Positions 1 to 5,422 of a stretch of 5,885 nucleotides of DNA are shown piece by piece. The notes under the pieces are model-generated. The model ran no database searches. It saw only the letters and a program-made list of their open reading frames with translations, and was not told where the DNA came from. Source of the stretch: Sedimentisphaerales bacterium (GTDB lineage Bacteria > Planctomycetota > Phycisphaerae > Sedimentisphaerales > SM23-30); assembly GCA_030640865.1 (NCBI GenBank), contig DAOWIP010000145.1, forward strand, positions 1 to 5,885. Direction: 5' to 3'. A program made the translations under genes and the position numbers. Position 1 is the first letter of the stretch; each line of letters starts with the position of its first letter.

Positions 1-2630
1 ACCGTGCCTATGGTACCACCGGCAATAATAACACTGTCGGCGGTAATATCACCATCAAGCGATACGATTCCGCCAATCGCGCCACCGGCAGAAACAGCAG
101 CGGCAAAATCGCCGTCAGCCGTCAACGTGCCCATCGTGGTACCCGATGTGAAGCTGGCGTCGGTGGTAATACTTCCGCTATTACCCGTACCCAATGTTAC
201 GTTGCCGATCGCGCCGGCCGTAGCCGTTATATCACCGGCAAAATCACCATCGGTTACGGTAATAGTACCGGACACGTCGGTCCCGGCCGTAATCGAGGCC
301 GTATCAGCCACTCCGCCATCGGTTACTGTAATCGCCGCGAGAACACTCGTGCCGGCGGTTATGGTACCGACCAGTCCACCGTCAGTAATGACAATGGGGG
401 CCGCCGCTGTAATACTGGTTCCAACGGTTATGGCACCGGTCGCGGTAATACCATTGGCAATCGTTATGCCTGCCGTGTCAATACTACCTGCCGTCGCTTC
501 AATCGTACCGGACAGCTTACCGTCGGTAGCGTCGGAGATTGTAATTCCACCGCTAATATTACCAGCCGTAGCTGTAATTGATCCGGCCAATTCATCGGTT
601 ATGGCGATAGCACCGTTAATATTCCCTGTGGTCGCGGTTATTGTACCTGTATCGGCCAATCCGTCATCGCTAATCGTTATTGAACCGTCTATATTTGCAC
701 CGGCAGTAATGGCACCCGCCATGCCGCCGTCAGTTATTGTAATAGCACCGTCTATATCACCAGCGGTCGCTGTGATAGCACCGGTTGCCGCTATTCCGCC
801 CGCGGTAATCGTTATGGTACTGTCAAAATTACCAGCCGTGGCCACCAGGCTACCACCGGCTGCTATGCCGGTATCAAACAGGATAGCACCGGTAAAATCG
901 GTACCTGCCGTCATTGCCGAAGACAGACTACCATCGGATGTAATTGCGCCTATCGTGGTGCCGGCTGAAACTGCGCCTGAAATGTTACCACCCACATCGA
1001 CCGTCCCAATGGTACCGGCAGTAGCTGTAATAGTACCAGCTAATGATTCGCTTGCACCACTCTCGTCCGCGTCAACCGCAACATTGCCAATATTTGTACC
1101 GGCAAGAATAGCAGAGGTTGATGCCAAGGTACCATCTGTAACTGTGATGGTTCCAATGGTTGTGCCTGCTGTAATATCACCAGCGAGGTCATTATTTACA
1201 AGAATATTGCCTACAGCCGTGGTAGCATCGATAGCCGCCGCTGAGCCAATGTCGTTACCAACAGTGATTGCGCCGATGGAAGTGCCCGCTGTAAGTGAAC
1301 CGGTGAGATCACCTTCCGCGCCTGTGCCACCGCCAACCGTAACAGTGCCGATAGTGCCGGCAGTAGCTGTAATAGAACCGGCCAATGATTCGGCTGTACC
1401 GCTTTCGTCCGCGTCAACCGTTATATTGCCAACGTTTGTACCGGCAAGAATAGCAGAGGCCGCTGTCAAGCTACCATTTGTAACTGTAATAGTGCCGATT
1501 GTCGTTTCTGCTGTAATATCACCTGTCAGGTCATTACCTACGGTAATATTACCAACGGTGGTTGTCGATGCTGTAATAGCACCTGAAAAATCATTTGTCG
1601 CGTCTATGGCACCGACTGATGTACCTGTGATGGTACTCGACAGATCATTCAGGACGGTGATAGCACCAACTGTCGTTCCTGCTGTAATAGCGCCTGAGAC
1701 ATCCTGAATATGAGTACCAATGGTGCCAACCGAAGTACCGGCTGTAACAGCGCCGGAGATGGTAATAGAAGTTTCGTCAGTACCGGAAATTGAAGCGATG
1801 GAACCGGCTGTTGATTTAATATCACCGGCGAATACCAGCGTGCCGTCATCACCGGCATCACCAAGCGTAACCGCTCCAATGTTACCGGTTGTGGCTGTGA
1901 TGTCACCGGCAGCAGTACTGCCCGCTTCCAGTGTAGTTGCGCCCAGTGTCAGGGCGGAAGTAACCGGGCCGGCCAGGGAGCCGCTAACTGTCAGTGTTCC
2001 AACGAATGATGTCGAAGCTGTAATACCGGTAGCTCCTACAGCGCCAACACGCATACTCGTTCCAACTGTCTCAGTCGTAATGCCGGTTACAGGACCTGTG
2101 TTCCAGGTTGAAATACCTGACTGATCGAGAGTAACCGTACCAACAGTAATTCCGTCAGAAATGGTATCGTTGTTACCGGACAAATTGACGGTACTCGCAT
2201 TATCACTGCCATCAATGACAGTATCAATGGTCAGCGTGTCAGTAACAGTTCCGTTACTATTGGTAACCGCCAGAGTTGTCGCTGCGTCAAGGGGTCCGGT
2301 ATTGCCGAAGTCGATTGACACGATATCTGTAGCGGCACCGCTAATACCGTCGAAGGTTACCACTATATCACCACCTACACCATAGCCGCCGCCAGAGGTC
2401 AACGTCCAGGTGTCTGTGCCAAGTTCCAGGGTAACAGTCTGGCCGTTAGTGAGTGTAGCAGTCGCACCAACGATCGTACCTGTGCCGCCGAGGTCTCCTG
2501 CCGCAGGTGCGATCCTTTCTTCGAGTTCCTCGACCCTGAGTCGGTTGCCGAATCTGTTGAAACGGCGATTAGAATTGTTTGTGAATTGTTTGCGTGCTCT
2601 TTTGATGAGTTTTCGCAGCCCATTAGCCAT
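1..2630 (-). CDS. Giant beta-strand-repeat extracellular protein, N-terminal part (3' end beyond window)
   Basis: The frame is open without a stop from the ATG at 2630 to the left edge (876 codons plus two bases). The first 32 residues are strongly basic (many Arg, Lys and Asn) with no clear hydrophobic signal peptide. They are followed by VEELEERIAPAA at residues 33-44, which resembles the N-terminal LExR-type motif of planctomycete extracellular proteins. Residues 45 to about 200 are a less regular, Gly/Thr/Asp-rich beta-type region. From about residue 200 onward the chain consists of degenerate repeats of roughly 20-22 residues of the type G-ITATAG-I-G-ITITDG. This pattern is typical of a beta-helix or beta-solenoid surface or secreted protein. 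I found no cysteine and very few Lys or Arg after the N-terminus, so the mature part is acidic. The 2630 start is chosen because AAAGGAG lies 9 nt upstream. In-frame ATGs at 2654 and 2666 lack such a site. A structural or adhesive role is inferred; no enzymatic domain is visible. The anchoring end lies outside the window. Confidence 0.88.
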   Translation of the reverse strand, partial: MANGLRKLIKRARKQFTNNSNRRFNRFGNRLRVEELEERIAPAAGDLGGTGTIVGATATLTNGQTVTLELGTDTWTLTSGGGYGVGGDIVVTFDGISGAATDIVSIDFGNTGPLDAATTLAVTNSNGTVTDTLTIDTVIDGSDNASTVNLSGNNDTISDGITVGTVTLDQSGISTWNTGPVTGITTETVGTSMRVGAVGATGITASTSFVGTLTVSGSLAGPVTSALTLGATTLEAGSTAAGDITATTGNIGAVTLGDAGDDGTLVFAGDIKSTAGSIASISGTDETSITISGAVTAGTSVGTIGTHIQDVSGAITAGTTVGAITVLNDLSSTITGTSVGAIDATNDFSGAITASTTTVGNITVGNDLTGDITAETTIGTITVTNGSLTAASAILAGTNVGNITVDADESGTAESLAGSITATAGTIGTVTVGGGTGAEGDLTGSLTAGTSIGAITVGNDIGSAAAIDATTAVGNILVNNDLAGDITAGTTIGTITVTDGTLASTSAILAGTNIGNVAVDADESGASESLAGTITATAGTIGTVDVGGNISGAVSAGTTIGAITSDGSLSSAMTAGTDFTGAILFDTGIAAGGSLVATAGNFDSTITITAGGIAATGAITATAGDIDGAITITDGGMAGAITAGANIDGSITISDDGLADTGTITATTGNINGAIAITDELAGSITATAGNISGGITISDATDGKLSGTIEATAGSIDTAGITIANGITATGAITVGTSITAAAPIVITDGGLVGTITAGTSVLAAITVTDGGVADTASITAGTDVSGTITVTDGDFAGDITATAGAIGNVTLGTGNSGSITTDASFTSGTTMGTLTADGDFAAAVSAGGAIGGIVSLDGDITADSVIIAGGTIGT
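1001..1544 (-). repeat. 114-residue (342-bp) supra-repeat inside the repeat protein
   Basis: Bases 1001-1202 and 1343-1544 align without gaps at an offset of exactly 342 bp. They correspond to about residues 477-544 and 363-430 of the repeat protein. Both encode the order TTIGTITVT, SAILAGTN, VDADESG, ESLAG, ITATAGTIGTV. By eye at least three quarters of the residues are identical. Similarity fades beyond these limits, as expected for an old in-frame duplication of several solenoid turns. The shorter 20-22-residue repeats continue on both sides. Confidence 0.75.
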
Positions 2631-2639
2631 AGTCGTTAT

Positions 2640-2646
2640 CTCCTTT
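2640..2646 (-). promoter_or_regulatory. Ribosome binding site of the repeat protein
   Basis: The minus strand reads AAAGGAG followed by ATAACGACT and then ATG at 2630. It is a strong Shine-Dalgarno match at 9 nt spacing. It decides the start against the in-frame upstream ATGs at 2654 and 2666. Confidence 0.75.
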
Positions 2647-2757
2647 CGAGACATCTCGTCTTCCATTATAAGCCGAGATTAAAATACCATTATAATTCTA
2701 TTTTTCCTGTTTTTCCCCAAAAATTACAGTTCTCTCCGCTCTATTTAATCATTTTTC

Positions 2758-2789
2758 CGCCCAGCAACACAGCCACGGCCGCTGGGGCG
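2758..2789 (-). promoter_or_regulatory. GC-rich leader stem-loop
   Basis: On the minus strand CGCCCCAGC pairs with GCTGGGCG, giving an 8-bp stem with one bulged base and a 15-nt loop. It is an isolated GC island in AT-rich DNA. It lies about 50 nt into the transcript predicted from the 2842-2870 promoter and about 130 nt before the start codon. No U-tract follows, so it is not a standard terminator. A role in leader stability or translation control is inferred only. Confidence 0.4.
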
Positions 2790-2841
2790 ACTTATTTTCA
2801 GTACATCCACAAAATCCTTTCTTGTCTTGTAATTGTCTGGC

Positions 2842-2870
2842 ATTTAAGCAGATTACGTTAATTTTTTCAA
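2842..2870 (-). promoter_or_regulatory. Candidate sigma70-type promoter, proximal, for the repeat protein
   Basis: The minus strand has TTGAAA, a 17-bp spacer and TTAAAT. The spacing is ideal and both hexamers are close to consensus. The surroundings are AT-rich. The transcript would carry a leader of about 205 nt before the repeat-protein ATG. AT-rich DNA produces chance matches, so confidence is moderate. Confidence 0.5.
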
Positions 2871-2978
2871 GATTTTCCCAAAAAATCTTACTATTTTTTT
2901 CCCAACGCCTTATTTTGTTAAATCTCACAGCAAGACTGTTACGAACAACAACAGACCCAGCCTGATGATTCCATCCCG

Positions 2979-3007
2979 ACTATACGCATAAAGACACTGA
3001 TAATCAA
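2979..3007 (-). promoter_or_regulatory. Candidate sigma70-type promoter, upstream, for the repeat protein
   Basis: The minus strand has TTGATT, a 17-bp spacer and TATAGT, again with ideal spacing and good hexamers. It points at the repeat protein and would give a leader of about 340 nt. It may act in tandem with the promoter at 2842-2870. Confidence 0.48.
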
Positions 3008-3163
3008 GAAATAACACAAAAAATAATTATTGACCAATAGATTCAGCGTTTCCTCGCAATTCCAGCATAAACACAACTACGCTCAACAAACGCCCCAACT
3101 TGCGGGTATCACCGCAATATCCCCATCTTTTTCATACCCGTCCATACCTGACTTATATGGAAC

Positions 3164-3185
3164 GAGATACAATTTACCGTATCTC
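3164..3185 (-). promoter_or_regulatory. Perfect 7-bp stem-loop near a possible transcript start
   Basis: GAGATAC and GTATCTC form a perfect 7-bp inverted repeat around an 8-nt loop. On the minus strand it begins about 17 nt downstream of the weak -10 at 3202-3207, so it could form the 5' end of that transcript. No U-tract follows. It could also be a protein-binding dyad. Confidence 0.3.
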
Positions 3186-3201
3186 TCCCTACAAAAGAAC
3201 G

Positions 3202-3230
3202 TTTCTAATACTGTTAAATGCCTGTGTCAA
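3202..3230 (-). promoter_or_regulatory. Weak candidate promoter, distal
   Basis: The minus strand has a perfect -35 TTGACA, a 17-bp spacer and a poor -10 (TAGAAA). It lies just downstream of the possible structured RNA at 3266-3351 and points at the repeat protein. Confidence 0.28.
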
Positions 3231-3265
3231 CAACAAACTTATTATTTTTTTAAAAAATATTTTCG

Positions 3266-3351
3266 GCGTATAAATTACATCAGTCTGTTCGCACAGCGGA
3301 ACAGCCGTTGGCCCAAGGCATAAAAACCTCGGGCCTATCTGATTTTTACGC
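3266..3351 (-). ncRNA. Possible structured RNA: three-way junction with alternative pairing
   Basis: Read on the minus strand, a closing stem is formed by GCGTA (3351-3347) with TACGC (3270-3266), an AAA/TTT step, and ATCAG (3343-3339) with CTGAT (3283-3279). It encloses two hairpins. P2 (3335-3310) pairs GGCCCGAGG with CCTTGGGCC, nine pairs including one G-U. P3 (3304-3285) pairs CTGTTC with GAACAG. Both have 8-nt loops. The G-U in P2 would be an A-C mismatch on the other strand, which favours minus-strand transcription. The same GCGTA can pair instead with TACGC at 3359-3355 in a tight local hairpin, a switch-like arrangement. A run of six T begins 8 nt after the structure, so a terminator role for the DUF3467 transcript is another reading. 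I do not recognise a known riboswitch family. The fold was made by eye. Confidence 0.33.
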
Positions 3352-3447
3352 ACCGCGTATTGGAATTCCCGCGAGCGAAACCGCAACATACTGCCATAAG
3401 ATTACTTACCCGCGTACTAACGGGAAAGTTCAATCGTGATCGCTATA

Positions 3448-3822
3448 TTACTTCTTTTCGCCGCCGGCAGCCGGTGCGCCGGGTGCCAGCCGCCGCTGTA
3501 CATTCAACTCGATAACACCAAAATTCTGCTCGTGGCGTATTATCGTCTGCTGCAATGCCGCAAAAAGCCGCTTGGCAGTGTAATAATTCAGCACCAGCCG
3601 TCGGTCAATCTTAACGGTCTGATCTTCCCGTGAAAACGGGTTCGGATTCAGGGCAAAATCAATTATAACTTCCTCCGGAGAACCTGTTACTCGGCAAAAA
3701 TTCGAATATGACGCTTCCAGATTTTTGTCGTCAAGGGTAATCCTGACCTGGCGGCCCTCGCCAGCCGGAGCAGGGGTTTCAGTAATTTTTCCTTCACTCT
3801 TGTTTTTTTCGCCTTCGGCCAT
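3448..3822 (-). CDS. DUF3467 family protein
   Basis: This 124-residue soluble protein has no signal peptide or membrane segment. A charged, probably flexible N-terminus (residues 1-24) precedes a conserved core. The family signature YSNFCRVTGSPEEVIIDFALNP is split here as YSNFCRVTGSPEE (39-51) and IIDFALNP (53-60). It is followed by a region (about 70-113) with RLVLNYYTAKRLFAALQQTI and a regular end. The tail is Pro/Ala/Gly-rich. Length and motif order fit DUF3467 (PF11950) proteins, which are common in planctomycetes and whose function is unknown to me. The start is supported by AAAGGA 8 nt upstream (3831-3836). The gene lies 158 bp downstream of the channel gene on the same strand and may have its own promoter. 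A structured region follows its stop codon. Confidence 0.9.
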   Translation of the reverse strand: MAEGEKNKSEGKITETPAPAGEGRQVRITLDDKNLEASYSNFCRVTGSPEEVIIDFALNPNPFSREDQTVKIDRRLVLNYYTAKRLFAALQQTIIRHEQNFGVIELNVQRRLAPGAPAAGGEKK

Positions 3823-3870
3823 TCAATCAATCCTTTCGCTAATATAAAGTCAAAAACACATCAGGAACGA

Positions 3871-3898
3871 ATTTTACGCTCCTCAAACTACCGTACAA
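3871..3898 (-). promoter_or_regulatory. Weak candidate promoter for the DUF3467 gene
   Basis: The minus strand has TTGTAC, a 16-bp spacer and TAAAAT, about 50 nt before the DUF3467 start. The -10 is good and the -35 poor. A perfect TTGACA (3940-3945) and TATAAT (3912-3917) also occur here, but at 22-bp spacing. The gene may instead be read through from the channel gene. Confidence 0.25.
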
Positions 3899-3980
3899 TG
3901 ATACAGACTCAATTATAAAATCGCAATATCTATCTGGTATGTCAAGAAAAAAAACCTCGAATCACCTTTTAATCATTTTT

Positions 3981-5219
3981 TTAATCATCTTTTTTGACAT
4001 ACAGGGTCTGGGTCGGGAACGCGAATTCAATGCCTTCGGCCTCGAAGGCCCGCATAATCGCCAGATTGACCTGCTGGTTGACTGCCTGGAAATCCCAGTA
4101 ATTCGGCGGCGTAACCCAGTAAATCATCAGTATATTCAGGTAAAAATCCTTGAATTCCGTAAAATAGACCCGCGGCACCAGTTCCGGGTCACGGTTGACT
4201 TCTTCAGTCCGGGCCAAGACGTCTTTGATGGTCTGTACGGCCTTCTCGACCTTCTCAATGGGCGTATCGTAAGTAATGCCGATATTCGCGACCCGCTTTA
4301 TAAATGGCCTTTTCCCGATATTTTCCACCATTTCGTTAGCAATCTTACTGTTCGGCACACTAACCACGTGCCCGTCCAGCGTCCTGATCCGGGTACTGCG
4401 AAAGCCCACTTCCTCCACCGGGCCGTCAAAACCGCCAACCTTGATCCGCTCGCCAACCTGAAAAGGCCTATCGGCAAATATGGTGATCGAACCGAAAAAG
4501 TTCGCGAGAGTGTCCTTCGCGGCCAGGGCAAAGGCCAGACCGCCGACACCGGCAGCAGCTAAAAATGTACCGATGTCCATCCCTAAAATATTGTCGGCAA
4601 TGAACAAACCGGCCAAAACAACAATGAATATCCGCAGACTCTTGCGGATAACCGGCACCAGCATATCATCCAGATTGCTCCGGGTTTTACTGGTCCAGAG
4701 CTTCAGGTAATGCTCGATGATATCTACCATCCGGTACAGCAGATACGCCACACCCAACGCAATAATCGCCTGGCAAACCCGGCCCCAAAGCACGAAAATC
4801 TGAACAGAAAAACCCTCATCACGCGGCGGAACAGCAAATTTCAAACACAAACGGGCCATATATGTACCGCCTGCGAAAATCGCCATCGCCGAGGGACCAG
4901 CCAGCGATCTCAAAAATAATCCCAGCAACTTTGTCTGCTCCTTTTGAGCCAGCTTCCGGGCAGACTGGCTCAGAACAAACCGGACAATACGTCCGATAAT
5001 TAAAGTCGCCAAAATCACTAAAAGCAGCAACCCAAACCGCCAGGTTTCGTTCTGACCAAGATCGAAGTTCAACCATTTGGTCCAACTGTCCGCCTCTAAT
5101 GGCGCCACGGAACGAATAAAAGGTGCAGCCGGGACGGCTGCGGTACACGGGTCAGAGCCGCTTCCATCCACTGCCGTCAAAATCACCGCCAGCCTGGGCA
5201 ATAATGAATAAAAAAGCAT
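3981..5219 (-). CDS. MscS-family mechanosensitive ion channel
   Basis: This 412-residue inner-membrane protein should release solutes on membrane tension and protect against hypo-osmotic shock. A hydrophobic N-terminus (1-17) may be a signal or first membrane segment. Further hydrophobic segments lie near 61-83, 101-127, 139-163 and 192-211. The pore helix and beta domain carry the clear MscS signature: AAAGVGGLAFALAAKDTLAN (221-240), then FFGSITIFADRPFQVGERI, with RSTRIRTLDGHVVSVPNS (264-281) next. The C-terminal alpha/beta domain ends near 405. With five or six predicted membrane segments it is larger than E. coli MscS (three segments) and closer to YnaI-like members. The ATG at 5219 has AGGAGA five nt upstream. 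The stop is followed by tandem ATGATTAAAA copies and a T8 run, without a proper terminator hairpin. The gene is divergent from the signal peptidase gene. The subfamily is uncertain. Confidence 0.93.
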   Translation of the reverse strand: MLFYSLLPRLAVILTAVDGSGSDPCTAAVPAAPFIRSVAPLEADSWTKWLNFDLGQNETWRFGLLLLVILATLIIGRIVRFVLSQSARKLAQKEQTKLLGLFLRSLAGPSAMAIFAGGTYMARLCLKFAVPPRDEGFSVQIFVLWGRVCQAIIALGVAYLLYRMVDIIEHYLKLWTSKTRSNLDDMLVPVIRKSLRIFIVVLAGLFIADNILGMDIGTFLAAAGVGGLAFALAAKDTLANFFGSITIFADRPFQVGERIKVGGFDGPVEEVGFRSTRIRTLDGHVVSVPNSKIANEMVENIGKRPFIKRVANIGITYDTPIEKVEKAVQTIKDVLARTEEVNRDPELVPRVYFTEFKDFYLNILMIYWVTPPNYWDFQAVNQQVNLAIMRAFEAEGIEFAFPTQTLYVKKDD

Positions 5220-5224
5220 TTATA

Positions 5225-5230
5225 TCTCCT
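5225..5230 (-). promoter_or_regulatory. Ribosome binding site of the MscS-family gene
   Basis: The minus strand reads AGGAGA, then TATAA, then ATG at 5219. This good Shine-Dalgarno fixes the start. Confidence 0.7.
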
Positions 5231-5233
5231 GTG

Positions 5234-5274
5234 ATTAGCCAACGCGTGGGCCAAAGCCCCACCCTACCGGCACT
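5234..5274 (-). repeat. REP-like GC-rich element with an inverted repeat
   Basis: On the minus strand the element reads GTGCCGGTAGGGTGGGGC, then TTTGGCCCACGCGTTGGC. GTGGG (5262-5258) and CCCAC (5250-5246) form the arms of a hairpin. The GC-rich block sits in AT-rich intergenic DNA immediately upstream of the channel's ribosome binding site. Its TAGGGTGGG-type wording resembles interspersed intergenic repeats found in many environmental bacterial genomes. That is an impression; only one copy is visible here. Confidence 0.38.
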
Positions 5275-5317
5275 AAAAAACAATGTTCCTGACGTAAAGT
5301 CACGTTCATCTGCTAAC

Positions 5318-5346
5318 TTGACGGAACATCCCATTCTTTGTATCAT
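5318..5346 (+). promoter_or_regulatory. Sigma70-type promoter of the signal peptidase gene
   Basis: TTGACG, a 17-bp spacer and TATCAT match the consensus at five of six positions each. A transcript start near 5353 would leave a leader of about 70 nt before the ATG at 5423. The -35 overlaps the right arm of a TGTTCC/GGAACA inverted repeat (5284-5289 and 5323-5328). Confidence 0.6.
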
Positions 5347-5386
5347 CAGCGTTTTACCGGTATTTACTGCCGCAAATTTTTATTAC

Positions 5387-5418
5387 CACAAAGTCACAAA
5401 GTCGCTAAGACACGAAGG
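5387..5418 (+). repeat. Four tandem 8-bp units ending in the ribosome binding site
   Basis: The units are CACAAAGT, CACAAAGT, CGCTAAGA and CACGAAGG. The first two are identical and the others follow the pattern CRCNAAGN. The last unit supplies the AAGGAAG that serves as Shine-Dalgarno for the signal peptidase ATG at 5423. Similar CACAAAG/CTAAGACAC strings are, as I recall, frequent between genes in planctomycete and other environmental genomes. Confidence 0.65.
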
Positions 5419-5422
5419 AAGT

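Larger units (their letters stand above)
2631..3447. other. Long AT-rich intergenic/leader region without a convincing gene
   Basis: About 0.8 kb separates the DUF3467 gene from the repeat protein. The short open frames here (on plus at 2586-2861 and 3030-3323, on minus at 3189-3389) have no ribosome binding site, no recognisable domain and unnatural composition. What can be seen instead is minus-strand regulatory structure: three spaced -35/-10 pairs, several stem-loops and a possible junction RNA, each listed separately. I saw no tRNA, rRNA, insertion sequence or CRISPR repeat here. Confidence 0.6.

Noticed and set aside
4..1707. 567-codon plus-strand open frame encoding a Pro/Val/Ala/Ile-rich repetitive protein
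   Set aside because: It lies wholly antisense to the repeat protein, whose frame continues on to a strong ribosome binding site, a recognisable N-terminus and promoters. The plus frame has no upstream signal and its composition is just the complement of Gly/Thr/Ile repeat codons. The plus frame at 1720-2124 is rejected for the same reason.
1..2000. Regular repeats suggesting a CRISPR array
   Set aside because: The repeats are degenerate, protein-coding and in frame, without constant repeats or unique spacers.
3266..3285. CTGATG followed by CGAAA, reminiscent of a hammerhead ribozyme core
   Set aside because: The core would need CUGANGA followed by a short stem and GAAA. Here the next base is U, no stem II forms, and CTGAT is better used in the junction closing stem.
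3030..3323. 97-codon plus-strand open frame
   Set aside because: It has a TTG start, no ribosome binding site and no domain. The low-complexity composition is unlike a protein, and it crosses the structured RNA candidate.
3189..3389. 66-codon minus-strand open frame
   Set aside because: There is no Shine-Dalgarno before its ATG and no recognisable motif. It overlaps the proposed junction RNA.
3912..3945. Perfect TTGACA and TATAAT upstream of DUF3467
   Set aside because: The spacer is 22 bp, too long for a normal sigma70 promoter.
3939..4562. 207-codon plus-strand open frame
   Set aside because: It is antisense to the well-supported MscS-family gene and has no family features.
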